Source: Gammaproteobacteria bacterium
GTDB lineage: Bacteria > Pseudomonadota > Gammaproteobacteria > Coxiellales > Coxiellaceae
Assembly: GCA_023266215.1 (NCBI GenBank)
Contig: JAHFRQ010000003.1
Location: 103,793-167,792, forward strand
Length of the DNA: 64,000 nt
Reading direction: 5' to 3'
The stretch's first letter is position 1. Every line of letters starts with the position of its first letter. The position numbers and the translations under genes were made by a program. The notes beneath the pieces were generated by a model, which saw only the letters and a list, made by a program, of their open reading frames with translations, ran no database searches and was not told where the DNA came from. Below are positions 54,137 to 63,572 of the stretch, piece by piece.

Positions 54137-54200
54137 TCGCTTTTCCTTTTCGTTCCGTCATGTTTTCCCCCGCCTATCCGCATGCGTGAGACACATCGGT

Positions 54201-54238
54201 CCCCTCTCCCGCTTGCGGGAGAGGGTTAGGGTGAGGGT
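54201..54238 (+). repeat. Dispersed hairpin repeat, copy 4 (frr-uppS gap)
   Basis: CCCTCTCCCGC-TT-GCGGGAGAGGG, a perfect 11-bp stem, followed by TTAGGGTGAGGGT. It lies 6 bases after the frr stop inside the operon and could stabilise or attenuate the upstream transcript. Confidence 0.88.
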
Positions 54239-54244
54239 CTTTAT

Positions 54245-54802
54245 TTAAATTTCCATCAAATCCTTTTCTTTTTGCGCAGAGAAAGTATCAATTTGCGCAA
54301 CCAGCTCATCCGTCATTTTTTGCATTTGTGTTTCTGAGCGACGTTCTTCATCTTCATTGATTTGTTTTTCTTTTAGCATATTTTTAAATTCTTGATTGGC
54401 ATCGCGACGTGTATTACGAACCGCAACACGTGCTTTCTCCGCTTCATCGCGCACAATTTTACCCAAGCTACGGCGACGCTCTTCTGTTAGGGGTGGCAAA
54501 GGAATTCGGATGATCATGCCAGCAGTATTGGGATTTAAACCCAAATTTGCTGCAATAATCGCTTTTTCAATTTCAGCGATCATGGTTTTTTCCCATGGCG
54601 TCACTGTTAACGTTCTTGCGTTTTCAACAGCAATATTAGCCACTTGATTTAATGGCATGGCGCTGCCGTAATAATTTACCTGAACATGCTCAATAATGCT
54701 GGGATGCGCGCGACCCGTTCGCAACTTTGACAATTCGTTTTTAAATGCTTCAACCGATTTTTCCATGCGCTTTTTTGAATCTTTTAAAATATTTTCTATC
54801 AT
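54245..54802 (-). CDS. frr: Ribosome recycling factor
   Basis: The protein splits post-termination ribosomes with EF-G. The 185-aa chain has [20 protein letters not shown], the family core, then [20 protein letters not shown] and a helical end. Its start overlaps the pyrH stop by four bases. It is part of the rpsB-tsf-pyrH-frr operon, which is standard. Confidence 0.97.
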   Translation of the reverse strand: MIENILKDSKKRMEKSVEAFKNELSKLRTGRAHPSIIEHVQVNYYGSAMPLNQVANIAVENARTLTVTPWEKTMIAEIEKAIIAANLGLNPNTAGMIIRIPLPPLTEERRRSLGKIVRDEAEKARVAVRNTRRDANQEFKNMLKEKQINEDEERRSETQMQKMTDELVAQIDTFSAQKEKDLMEI

Positions 54803-55530
54803 GTGTTTCTCCCATCAACAACCGTTCCAACAGTTTCACCTAGAATCACTTCTAAAAACATACCGGGTTTGCCAATGTTAAATACACGCAGTGGCATGTC
54901 GTAATCACGACACTGACAAAACGCCGCTAAATCCATTACCGCTAATTCTTTTTTGAGGGCTTCTTGATACGATAAATGTTTGTATAACGTTGCGGTCGGA
55001 TCTTTTTTAGGATCCGCCGAATAAACACCATCGACATTGGTGGCTTTAATCACGACATCCGCTTCAATTTCAATACCGCGCAAGCTCGCTGCAGAATCGG
55101 TTGTGAATAATGGATTGCCCGTGCCAGCAGAAAAAATAACAATTCTGCCTTGCTCTAAATGATGAATGGCTTTTCTTTTTTGAAATAAATCAATCATGCC
55201 GCCCACAGCAACTGCGGACAGAATGCGCGCTGGCATGCCAGAACGCTCGAACGCATCACGCAATGCTAATGCATTCATGATGGTTGCAACCATCCCCATG
55301 TGATCGCCCGTGATGCGATCAATACCCACTTCAGACAGAGCCACACCGCGACAAAAATTACCGCCGCCGACAACAATGCCAATTTGAACGCCAAGTTGAT
55401 GCACTTCATGTATTTCTTTAGCAATGCGATTTAAGACACTGGGTGCAATAGCGCTTGTGCCATCACCCATCAATGCTTCTCCGCTCATTTTGAGCAGAAC
55501 CCGCTTGTAAATTGGTTTGTTGCCAGACAT
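54799..55530 (-). CDS. pyrH: Uridylate kinase
   Basis: This hexameric enzyme phosphorylates UMP to UDP and is feedback-inhibited by UTP. The 243-aa chain has [48 protein letters not shown] and [16 protein letters not shown]. Its ATG directly abuts the tsf stop codon, so the two are coupled. Confidence 0.97.
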   Translation of the reverse strand: MSGNKPIYKRVLLKMSGEALMGDGTSAIAPSVLNRIAKEIHEVHQLGVQIGIVVGGGNFCRGVALSEVGIDRITGDHMGMVATIMNALALRDAFERSGMPARILSAVAVGGMIDLFQKRKAIHHLEQGRIVIFSAGTGNPLFTTDSAASLRGIEIEADVVIKATNVDGVYSADPKKDPTATLYKHLSYQEALKKELAVMDLAAFCQCRDYDMPLRVFNIGKPGMFLEVILGETVGTVVDGRNT

Positions 55531-56397
55531 TTACGCACTCCCTTTCAATGTAGCATTAACCTCTTCTGCAAAATCTGTTACTTGCTTTTCAATACCTTCA
55601 CCTACTTCAAAACGCACGAATTGAATTAATTTCGCATTGGCTGCTTTTAATAAATCGCCGACTGTTTGATCGGGATTTTTAACAAAAGGCTGATGCACGA
55701 TGCACACTTCTTTCATATATTTTTGAACGCGGCCTTCTACCATTTTTTCGATAATATTAGCAGGTTTGCCAGAAGTTTGTGCTTGTGCTGTAAAAATTTC
55801 ACGCTCTTTTGCAATCAGCTCCGCAGGAATAGCTGTTTCATCAATTGCTAAAGGATTTGTGGCAGCAATATGCATCGCGATATCTTTTGCAAGATCCGTA
55901 TTCTTCTGATCAATGGCAACCAATACACCAATACGATCACCGTGCAAATAACTGGCAACACAGCCTGCAGCTGATGACACAATCGCTGCGCGTCGCATTT
56001 GAATATTTTCACCAATTTTTAAAACCAACGCTTCGCGTTCTGATTCATGTGGCGCTGTAATTTTTGTTAAATCATCGGTATTTAATTTTAAACTCGTTTC
56101 CACTAACGCATTGGCAAATGCTTTAAAGCTGGCATCGCGCGCGACAAAATCGGTTTCGCAATTGACATCAGCCATCGCTGCCAATGTTTTGTCTGAATTA
56201 GTTGCGATGACAATAACGCCTTCTGCTGCAATTTTACCTGCACGTTTTGCCGCTTTTGCTTGACCACTTTTACGTAGAAAATCTACCGCTGCTTGCATAT
56301 CGCCCGCTGAGTTTTCTAATGCTTTTTTACAATCCATCATTGCAGCGTCTGTTAAACCGCGCAATTCTTTGACCATTGATGCTGTTATTGCTGACAT
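55531..56397 (-). CDS. tsf: Elongation factor Ts
   Basis: The protein exchanges GDP on EF-Tu. The 288-aa chain has the UBA-like N-terminus (MVKELRGLTDAAMMDCKKAL), the core TDFVARDASFKAFAN and GVLVAIDQKNTDLAKDIAMHIAATNPLAID, and a helical C-terminal module. The only SD in front is GAGGGTCTTATT-ATG, which comes from the end of the hairpin repeat between rpsB and tsf, the same arrangement as at recX. Confidence 0.97.
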   Translation of the reverse strand: MSAITASMVKELRGLTDAAMMDCKKALENSAGDMQAAVDFLRKSGQAKAAKRAGKIAAEGVIVIATNSDKTLAAMADVNCETDFVARDASFKAFANALVETSLKLNTDDLTKITAPHESEREALVLKIGENIQMRRAAIVSSAAGCVASYLHGDRIGVLVAIDQKNTDLAKDIAMHIAATNPLAIDETAIPAELIAKEREIFTAQAQTSGKPANIIEKMVEGRVQKYMKEVCIVHQPFVKNPDQTVGDLLKAANAKLIQFVRFEVGEGIEKQVTDFAEEVNATLKGSA

Positions 56398-56404
56398 AAT
56401 AAGA

Positions 56405-56450
56405 CCCTCACCCTCACCCTAACCCTCTCCCGTGAGTACACGGGAGAGGG
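56405..56450 (-). repeat. Dispersed hairpin repeat, copy 5 (rpsB-tsf gap)
   Basis: On the minus strand CCCTCTCCCGTG-TACT-CACGGGAGAGGG, a perfect 12-bp stem, is followed by TTAGGGTGAGGGTGAGGGTC and reaches to 8 bases before the tsf ATG. A hairpin here could set the rpsB:tsf expression ratio, and its tail provides the tsf SD. Confidence 0.88.
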
Positions 56451-56468
56451 AACTATAAATATATTGAC

Positions 56469-57362
56469 CTACTCTTTTTTTGCAGAAGCTTTTGCTGTTT
56501 TTTTCTTTGCAGCAGGCTTTTTAGCCTTGGGCGCTTCTTTTATTTCTTCAACTTCAGCAGCTTCTTCTTTTTTCTGTGTTATTTTTTTCGCTGCTTTGAT
56601 TTCAGTTGTAGGTTTTGCCTTCACTTTTGTTTTTGCTGCGCGTTCTGCATCTTTGGCTGCATCTTCCTCTAAAATAGCGCGACGTGATTCAATAATAACG
56701 TCCGCGATTGTTTTGCAGTAGAATCGAATAGCGCGGATTGCATCGTCATTGCCCGGTACGAAATAATCAATGCCTTCAGGGCTGGTATTCGTATCCACAA
56801 TACCGCACACAGGAATGCTCAAACGTTTTGCTTCTTGAATCGCTGTTTTTTCTTCTTTCACATCGATAATAAACAACGCATCTGGCAAGCCGCCCATATT
56901 TTTGATGCCTTCCAGGTTAGATGCTAACTTCGTTTTTTGACGTTGCATCATCAATACTTCTTTCTTTGTTCTACCAGAAATTAATTTTGGATTTTCAAAC
57001 ATCGCTTCAAGATCTTTGTAGCGACGAATGGATTGACGAATGGTTTTGTAGTTCGTCAACATGCCACCTAACCAGCGGTTATCAACGTAGGGCATGCCAC
57101 AACGAATCGCTTCTTCGCGAATGATGTCGTGCGCTGCAAATTTGGTACCCACAAATAAAATTTTGCCGCGTTTCGCTGTGATATTGCCAATGAACTCTAG
57201 CATTTCACGAAATTTAGGCAGTGATGTTTCAAGGTTGATAATATGTAATTTTTCATGCTCGCCGAAAATATAGGGAGCCATTTTAGGATTCCAGAAGCGT
57301 TTTTGATGTCCGAAATGAACACCTGCTTCCAACATTTGACGCATAGAAATAGAGATTGCCAT
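56469..57362 (-). CDS. rpsB: 30S ribosomal protein S2, with long C-terminal tail
   Basis: This 297-aa protein begins SMRQMLEAGVHFGHQKRFWNP and contains VDNRWLGGMLTNYKTIRQSI and VCGIVDTNTSPEGIDYFVPG, all diagnostic of S2. E. coli S2 has 241 residues. Here about 55 extra residues rich in Lys, Ala and Glu (from about residue 240, ending KASAKKE) follow the normal end. Such tails occur in some alpha- and gammaproteobacteria and are probably disordered. It is first in the tsf-pyrH-frr operon. Confidence 0.97.
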   Translation of the reverse strand: MAISISMRQMLEAGVHFGHQKRFWNPKMAPYIFGEHEKLHIINLETSLPKFREMLEFIGNITAKRGKILFVGTKFAAHDIIREEAIRCGMPYVDNRWLGGMLTNYKTIRQSIRRYKDLEAMFENPKLISGRTKKEVLMMQRQKTKLASNLEGIKNMGGLPDALFIIDVKEEKTAIQEAKRLSIPVCGIVDTNTSPEGIDYFVPGNDDAIRAIRFYCKTIADVIIESRRAILEEDAAKDAERAAKTKVKAKPTTEIKAAKKITQKKEEAAEVEEIKEAPKAKKPAAKKKTAKASAKKE

Positions 57363-57515
57363 AACTTTTCCTCAGGGTTACTCTTCCGCTTATCCCATCC
57401 CCGCTATCTGCTGTTTTAAAGAAAACGGCAAACACCCTCGGTGACGTGACGATAAGCGTGAATATTGTTGTTTAAAAACCAAAAGCTTTATACCATAGGC
57501 ACACTGAAACAACAA
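57363..57515 (-). promoter_or_regulatory. rpsB promoter and leader (possible S2-binding leader)
   Basis: On the minus strand TTGTTG (57515-57510), 17 bases, and TATAAA (57492-57487) form the promoter. A leader of about 115 bases follows with a GGGATGGGATAAGC stretch close to the gene, and TGAGGAAAAG as SD. The map-rpsB gap is where the t44/S2 autoregulatory leader lies in other gammaproteobacteria. I did not fold it, so the leader assignment is tentative. An overlapping divergent promoter (TTGTTG at 57465) could serve map. Confidence 0.5.
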
Positions 57516-57532
57516 CCAGTTACGATTTAAAT

Positions 57533-58303
57533 ATGAAAATTACCCTTAAAACCCCTGAAGAATTTGCCAAAATGCGCGTTGCGGGGAAATTGGCGGCCGA
57601 TGTACTAGATATGATCGGTGCTTATGTTAAGCCCGGCATCACAACGGATGAGCTCAATACCATTTGTCATGAGTATATTACTCAAACCCAACAAGCTATT
57701 CCGGCGCCATTGAATTACGAAGGCTTTCCCAAATCTATCTGTACTTCAGTTAATCATGTTGTCTGCCATGGCATTCCGAACGATAAACCCCTTAAAAATG
57801 GCGATATTATTAATATTGATGTCACGGTCATCAAAGATAAATACCATGGCGATACCAGTAAAATGTTTTGTGTGGGCGATGCACCGCCGTATGCCAAAAA
57901 ATTAATTACTATCACACAAGAGTGCTTATACTTAGCGATTCGCATGGTAAAACCAGGTGTTAAATTAGGTGATATTGGTTTTGCCATTCAGCAATTTGCT
58001 GAAAAAAATCGCTATTCTGTTGTAAGAGAATACTGCGGTCACGGCATCGGCACCATTTTTCATGAAGATCCACAAGTATTGCATTATGGAAAACCCGGCA
58101 CGGGTATTGAAATTAAAGAAGGTCTGTGTTTTACCATCGAGCCCATGATTAATTTAGGCAAACGCGATGTGGTTTTGTTGCAAGACAAATGGACTGTAGT
58201 AACAAAAGATAAAAAACTATCCGCGCAGTGGGAACATACGTTAGGCGTCACAGAAAATGGCGTTGAAGTATTTACCAAGCGAGCCGATGAAAGGATTTTT
58301 TAA
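57533..58303 (+). CDS. map: Methionine aminopeptidase, type I
   Basis: The enzyme removes the initiator Met from nascent proteins. The 256-aa chain has the pita-bread fold with metal ligands in GDIINIDVTVIKDKYHGDTS (two Asp), GHGIGTIFHEDPQVLHYG (His), FTIEPMI (Glu) and AQWEHTLGVTENGVEVFT (Glu). It is divergent from rpsB, the standard gammaproteobacterial arrangement. Confidence 0.97.
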   Translation: MKITLKTPEEFAKMRVAGKLAADVLDMIGAYVKPGITTDELNTICHEYITQTQQAIPAPLNYEGFPKSICTSVNHVVCHGIPNDKPLKNGDIINIDVTVIKDKYHGDTSKMFCVGDAPPYAKKLITITQECLYLAIRMVKPGVKLGDIGFAIQQFAEKNRYSVVREYCGHGIGTIFHEDPQVLHYGKPGTGIEIKEGLCFTIEPMINLGKRDVVLLQDKWTVVTKDKKLSAQWEHTLGVTENGVEVFTKRADERIF

Positions 58304-58347
58304 TGCGCGCCACTATGACGCGCAATATAAACTAATAAATACAAAAA

Positions 58348-58833
58348 TTAATTTGTGGGTGCAGGCCCGTTCGCACAAACGTAAGCGCCAGAACCAGCAT
58401 TTGCCCAATGACCAGGCATTCCTGTGCTTCCAGATTGGCTCATGCAAACATGTGCATTTCCAGTGGGTGCAATCTGCGAAGTAGGCTCACATTGTAAGTT
58501 GGCAGTGTCCTGTTGATATACCAGAGCTTGGTTTGTTTGAGAAATGCAATAATAGGTTTCACCACTGCAGCTCTTAGTGGGTACAGTATGAAAATTTGCA
58601 ATGGCCTCCGCTTTTTGCTGCGCAGTTGGATCGGTGCATGAACCACCAAAGCTCTTACCCATAGTGTCACCTGGCTGATAATATTTGCATCCGCCGGCAG
58701 AACCTGTCGGCAATTGACTCTTATTTTGAGCGCACCAACTAGAATCAGTGCCATGTGCCAAAACACCCGCACTAGCAACGCAAGAAGCTAGTAAAATTCC
58801 GCCAATAATCACTCTTTTTGATTTATTTATCAT
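58348..58833 (-). CDS. Small secreted cysteine-rich protein of unknown function
   Basis: This 161-aa protein has a signal peptide (VIIGGILLASCVASAGVLA) and a mature part with eight cysteines, which could form four disulfides, plus many Gly, Ser and Gln. No family recognised. ATG at 58833 was chosen because GGAG lies just upstream; an ATG four codons earlier would include that SD. It is convergent with map and divergent from the 518-aa unknown. The Cys-rich repeats of the GH17 protein have a similar residue composition, but no alignment was attempted. Confidence 0.65.
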   Translation of the reverse strand: MINKSKRVIIGGILLASCVASAGVLAHGTDSSWCAQNKSQLPTGSAGGCKYYQPGDTMGKSFGGSCTDPTAQQKAEAIANFHTVPTKSCSGETYYCISQTNQALVYQQDTANLQCEPTSQIAPTGNAHVCMSQSGSTGMPGHWANAGSGAYVCANGPAPTN

Positions 58834-58990
58834 TATCTTCTCCATTTAAAGCAATGTTAGAAATATAGAGTATTATTTGTACCATTAAGATTACTAATAT
58901 ACAATGCCGACATAAAATATTTTAAGTCAGTAATTTCAATGGATGAAACCAAATTGTATCAATCATTCACCGTTCATTGAGAGTTAAAAA

Positions 58991-60547
58991 ATGAGAGACG
59001 CCAACCAAATTTTTAAATTGATAGAAGATATTATAGATATCATCGCAAGCCCAGGAAAATATCTTTATTGCGAATCGGATGACGAAGGCGAAGAGGTTCG
59101 AACTGGTAGATTTTGGTTAAATAAACTTAAGGCGCTGACTGGAATACCACTAAGTCCAGATGAACAAAAAGCGCTGGCAAACACAATAACTGAACAGTAT
59201 TTCAATTACAGTAGCATCTTATACAAATTAGCTTGTACATTGCTCCAATCAGCACGGAATCAAAATGTATATTCAATAGAAATTTTAACAGAATTATTTG
59301 ATACTATTTTTAACATCTGCTCAAATCAAAAAGAAATATTAATAAATCGGATTTTAAGCAACGATGATAAGACAATTTATTATTTTGTATTGACGTTAAG
59401 TAATGCGTCCATTAACTCTGCCAAAGCAATATTATTGATTACCAATGCAATAAAAAATATTATTCTTCATTGCTGCGAAACATCAAAAAACTCAGAGCTA
59501 CTGACGCTATTGTCTAAGCCAGACTTATCTCGGAATAAAAACAATTTTTACTATTTTGCTAGTTTCTTATGGAACACGCGCATAATATTAGACCCTTCTC
59601 ACAGAATGATCGTCAGCAATGCGCTGATCGAGCTGTGGCAGGAAATGAGCTTTCCTTTAAAAATCCCATCGCAACAACAAAAATTTACCGGGGCATTATT
59701 TAAGTTTTCTAACGGTGTTGATGATCATCAAAATTATTTCTATCTTACCGGCTTTTTTCAATCATTCTTTTTCTTTATGAAAAAAAATGAAAATTTAAAA
59801 GCCGAATTAGTAAGTACATTACTCACCGCCCTTCTTACCATCACTTGTAAACAGCCTCCGGAAGAATTGGAAAATGCAGAGAATATTTTGCAAAATAGAT
59901 TAGGTAGAGTGTTGAAATTTTTTATTTCGATACTTGAGGACAAAGAAAATAAACTGTTGCTGAGCGATATGAAAACAGATTGTATTGCGCATTGTTGGGA
60001 ATTAATTGCTTGCAATGCGCATGGACTTCCATCCGGAAATCTCAATTATTTAATAGGTCAAACAAAACATAGAGAACCAAATAAAAAAAATGAAATGTCA
60101 TTTGATTTAACCGTTAGAAAACTTTTATTTTCAACGCTTTATTTTTTATTGTTAAAACACAGTGCAGAGCGCACTAAAGATCTTGAATATAAGGGTATTG
60201 ATCAATCTCTTCAAACTGCGATTGCCAGAGTATTAATTACGGATTTTGTAAAACAGAAACGCACTGCGAATATGGGCGCAAAAGATTTTTTAGAGGTTTA
60301 TTTACCCGAAGGCAGCGTCCTTGCAAAAATTATTGACACACACCACGGACTTTTATCAAAGCGCAAAAAAACCCGCGCTCGCAGATTAATCGATGGGCAG
60401 ATTCTGTATCAAGAGTCGGCTGCTAGAAATGCGGAACTCAGAAAATCGTCAGCCAGTTTTTTTAAAACAAGCTCTCGAAAAGTAACAGAAGCGCCGGATG
60501 GGGAAACAATTGAATTGGTAACCATGAGATTAAAGTCAACTCCATGA
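58991..60547 (+). CDS. Large helical protein of unknown function, candidate effector
   Basis: No family recognised for this 518-aa protein. It has no signal peptide and no obvious membrane span beyond FFQSFFFFMK (about 255-264). Most of it is predicted alpha-helical, with Leu/Ile-rich helices separated by short loops, suggesting an alpha-solenoid. The last 90 residues are basic then Ser/Thr/Glu-rich (KRKKTRARR, later RKSSASFFKTSSRK). Such tails are common in Dot/Icm substrates. The SD is weak. Neighbours give no functional clue. Confidence 0.6.
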   Translation: MRDANQIFKLIEDIIDIIASPGKYLYCESDDEGEEVRTGRFWLNKLKALTGIPLSPDEQKALANTITEQYFNYSSILYKLACTLLQSARNQNVYSIEILTELFDTIFNICSNQKEILINRILSNDDKTIYYFVLTLSNASINSAKAILLITNAIKNIILHCCETSKNSELLTLLSKPDLSRNKNNFYYFASFLWNTRIILDPSHRMIVSNALIELWQEMSFPLKIPSQQQKFTGALFKFSNGVDDHQNYFYLTGFFQSFFFFMKKNENLKAELVSTLLTALLTITCKQPPEELENAENILQNRLGRVLKFFISILEDKENKLLLSDMKTDCIAHCWELIACNAHGLPSGNLNYLIGQTKHREPNKKNEMSFDLTVRKLLFSTLYFLLLKHSAERTKDLEYKGIDQSLQTAIARVLITDFVKQKRTANMGAKDFLEVYLPEGSVLAKIIDTHHGLLSKRKKTRARRLIDGQILYQESAARNAELRKSSASFFKTSSRKVTEAPDGETIELVTMRLKSTP

Positions 60548-60675
60548 AAAATATGCTACACTGCGAGCCCGATTAAACTTAAAGCTTAGAAATCTATTTT
60601 TAAGCGATTGATTAATATAGATTAATTATTTTTTAAACTTTTGCTTGCGGCCGTTAGCGAAAGTCAGGAGAGGGA

Positions 60676-61755
60676 ATGAGTCAAAATATTGCGATTAAAG
60701 GCTACATGCCAGTATTTGCGGAAGCAAAAAAAATAATTCTCGCGACACAACAGCGTTTTTTGCATGAAGCAAATTGCGCGAGCATTGATCTTTATTGGCA
60801 ACTTGGAAAATTGCTAGACCAAACCGCCAAACGATACCAATGGGGAAAAGAAATTTTGGCTAGATTGTCAATCGATCTAACGGACGTACTTGGCAATACA
60901 AAAGGTTACTCCGAACAAAGCTTGCGTTTTATGCGACAATTTTATTATGAGTATGAAGCTCACCCTGATTTATTCGCAATCGCTCGAGATGTGCGATGGA
61001 GAACCAATATTCTTATTATGGGAAAAATAAAAAATCAGGATGCCAGGAGGTTTTACTTAGAAATGGCGCGTGACACACTATGCGGCAGAGACACGATCGA
61101 CATGCAAATCAAATCACAAGCATACGAGCGTGAATGCTTAACGGGGAAATTGCATAATTTTAAAAAAACTTTGCCCGCAGAATTAGCCCAAAGAGCTGAA
61201 AATTTATTGAAACCCAGTTATTTTTTGGAAGCAACCGAACCATTTTCCGGCTCTGGAAAAATCCTAGAAAAGCATATTGAAAATCACATGGTGGAGCATA
61301 TTAAAAAAGTTATTATGATGCTAGGAAAAGGATTTTCCTTTATTGGAAATCAATATAGAATTGAAGCGAAAGGGAATGAATACTTTATTGATTTATTATT
61401 TTTTAACCGAATTTTAAAATCTCTCTTTTGTGTAGAAATAAAATCAAAAAAATTTAAAGCTGAATATGCAGGTAAAATGAATTTGTATTTAGGTCTCTTG
61501 GATGATTATGTAAAACTTCCTGATGAAAATCCTTCCATTGGTTTAATTTTATGCGGAGACAAAAATACATTTGAAGCAGATTATGCGTTGCGCGATATTA
61601 ATAAGCCAATAGGAATTGCTGAAATCATTTTATCTAAAGTGCTGCCAGCCAATTTAGCTGATAAGCTACCCGATCTTAAATTATTAAAAAATGAAATTTT
61701 ATTTGAACTGAATGAAAAAAGCGAAGTCACAAAAAAAGTAGAAGAAAAATGCTAG
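60676..61755 (+). CDS. DUF1016 (YhcG-type) PD-(D/E)XK nuclease-family protein
   Basis: This 359-aa protein has an N-terminal DUF1016 helical domain: ASIDLYWQLGKLLDQ, then GYSEQSLRFMRQFYYEY. The C-terminal nuclease-like domain reads FIGNQYRIEAKGNEYFIDLLFFN, then FCVEIKSKKFKAEYAGKMNLYL. The Asp in FIDLLFF and ExK in VEIKSKKF give the PD-(D/E)XK site. CAGGAGAGGG precedes the ATG. Members are found with mobile elements and restriction loci; a defence or DNA-repair role is unproven. Its stop overlaps the start of the ABC-F gene by seven bases. Confidence 0.88.
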   Translation: MSQNIAIKGYMPVFAEAKKIILATQQRFLHEANCASIDLYWQLGKLLDQTAKRYQWGKEILARLSIDLTDVLGNTKGYSEQSLRFMRQFYYEYEAHPDLFAIARDVRWRTNILIMGKIKNQDARRFYLEMARDTLCGRDTIDMQIKSQAYERECLTGKLHNFKKTLPAELAQRAENLLKPSYFLEATEPFSGSGKILEKHIENHMVEHIKKVIMMLGKGFSFIGNQYRIEAKGNEYFIDLLFFNRILKSLFCVEIKSKKFKAEYAGKMNLYLGLLDDYVKLPDENPSIGLILCGDKNTFEADYALRDINKPIGIAEIILSKVLPANLADKLPDLKLLKNEILFELNEKSEVTKKVEEKC

Positions 61756-63572
61756 AACTCAAAGAAATTACATTACGACGCGGCATCAAGGTGCTGTTAG
61801 ACCATGCGTCATTGCGCCTTGACGTGGGCTATAAAGCCGGATTAATTGGCCGAAACGGTACCGGCAAAACGTCGATGCTTCGCTTAATTATGCGTGAAAT
61901 ACACGAAGATCACGGCACTTTTTTCCTGCCTCCCAGCTGGAAAATATCGCATTTAGCGCAAGAATTACCCGAAACGCATGACACCGCTTTTGCTTATGTC
62001 AGAGCGGGTGATACAGCCTGGGTGGCTATCCAAGAAAAATTATTAGCGGCTGAAAAAGAAAATGACGGCATGGCGCTAGCTGATTTATATGCTGAACTCG
62101 AAAGCATTGACGGCTATCGCATTGATTCGCGCGTTGCGGTTATTTTAAAGGGCTTGGGATTTTCAGATGAGCAGCAAGAAAGGCCTGTTAAATCTTTTTC
62201 CGGCGGCTGGCAAATGCGGTTGCAATTAGCGCGCGTGTTAATGTCACAAGCTGATTTATTGCTATTGGATGAACCAACCAACCATTTGGATTTAGAAAGT
62301 ATCGCATGGCTCACACAGTGGGCAAAATCGTATCCTGGCACCTTTATTTTAATTTCACATGATCGGTATTTTTTAGATGAAGTCACAACACACACCATTC
62401 AATTAGCCAATCAACAATTAAGGTTATATCAAGGCAATTATTCTTCTTTTGCAAAGCAATTTTCAGATGCGTTAATTTTGCAAGAAAAATCTAATGCCAA
62501 AGTAGAAAAAAAGCGTGCGCATTTGCAAAAATTTGTGGATCGCTTTGGCGCAACTGCTTCAAAAGCAAAGCAAGCACAAAGTCGCGTTAAAGCCATTGAA
62601 AAATTACAAGTGACAACCGATTGGCAAGAAGAGCAAAATATTAGTTTTGATTTTTTTGAATCTAAACCCACGGGTTATCCCACGATTTCCATTCGCGCCG
62701 ATTGCGGTTATGAAAATAAAGTTATTTTAAATGGCGTGAGTTTAAATTTAAGTGAAGGCGATCGCGTCGGTGTTTTAGGTATCAATGGCGCCGGAAAATC
62801 GACTTTATTAAAAACCATTGCGCAAGGATTGCCGGTGACCAATGGCGAAATTGTATTTCACCCTCGCACGCAAATCGGCTATTTTTCACAACAACAAGTG
62901 GATATGTTAAAACTAGATGAAACACCACTGGCGCATTTTAAAGAACAATTTCCCGACATGTCAGAAACACAAGCGCGCGGATTTTTAGGTCGATTTGGAT
63001 TTAGCAATGATCGCGTATTTGAAAAAGTCGATGTTTTTTCAGGTGGCGAAAAAGCGCGTTTAGCTTTAGCATTACTAATTTGGAAGCGCCCGAATGTTTT
63101 ATTATTAGATGAGCCGACCAATCACTTAGATATGCATATTCGAGAATCATTAATTTTAGCACTTGAAGAATTTACAGGTGCATTATTATTAGTGTCCCAT
63201 GATCGCTATTTTATTGAATGCTGCGTTGATCAATTATGGTTGGTTAATAATGGTGGCGTATCTGTTTATAACGGAAATTTGAGTGATTACGAAGCTTCTG
63301 CTTTAGCCGATTTAATTGAAAAACCAGAAAAAAAACCCGAAAAACAAAAATCAACTAATCAAGACAATAAAAAAGAAATTCAACAAATAGAAAAAACAAT
63401 TTCACATTTGCAACAACAAATGAAAAAGCTTGAAGATCAATTGGCAGATGAAAATTTATATCATGACAATCAAAAAGAAAAACTTAAAAAATTAATGCAA
63501 GAACAAGGTGAACTTAAAAAAGAACTTGAAGAAAAAGAAAAGGTTTGGTTATCGCTCTTTGAGGAAAAATAA
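61749..63572 (+). CDS. yheS: ABC-F ATPase, YheS type
   Basis: This 607-aa protein has two ATPase domains and no membrane part. The first has GRNGTGKTSMLRL, FSGGWQMRLQLARVL and LLLLDEPTNHLDLESIAWL; the second has GINGAGKSTLLK, FSGGEKARLALALL and LLLDEPTNHLDMHIRE. The linker between them (about 225-285) is helical, and a charged coiled-coil ends the chain. Sequence pattern and length match E. coli YheS, a ribosome-associated translation factor. It starts inside the end of the DUF1016 gene. Confidence 0.93.
   Translation: MLELKEITLRRGIKVLLDHASLRLDVGYKAGLIGRNGTGKTSMLRLIMREIHEDHGTFFLPPSWKISHLAQELPETHDTAFAYVRAGDTAWVAIQEKLLAAEKENDGMALADLYAELESIDGYRIDSRVAVILKGLGFSDEQQERPVKSFSGGWQMRLQLARVLMSQADLLLLDEPTNHLDLESIAWLTQWAKSYPGTFILISHDRYFLDEVTTHTIQLANQQLRLYQGNYSSFAKQFSDALILQEKSNAKVEKKRAHLQKFVDRFGATASKAKQAQSRVKAIEKLQVTTDWQEEQNISFDFFESKPTGYPTISIRADCGYENKVILNGVSLNLSEGDRVGVLGINGAGKSTLLKTIAQGLPVTNGEIVFHPRTQIGYFSQQQVDMLKLDETPLAHFKEQFPDMSETQARGFLGRFGFSNDRVFEKVDVFSGGEKARLALALLIWKRPNVLLLDEPTNHLDMHIRESLILALEEFTGALLLVSHDRYFIECCVDQLWLVNNGGVSVYNGNLSDYEASALADLIEKPEKKPEKQKSTNQDNKKEIQQIEKTISHLQQQMKKLEDQLADENLYHDNQKEKLKKLMQEQGELKKELEEKEKVWLSLFEEK

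Noticed and set aside
58304..58347. Bidirectional terminator between map and the Cys-rich gene
   Set aside because: GCGCG-N9-CGCGC forms a short stem, but neither strand has a T-run at the right place.
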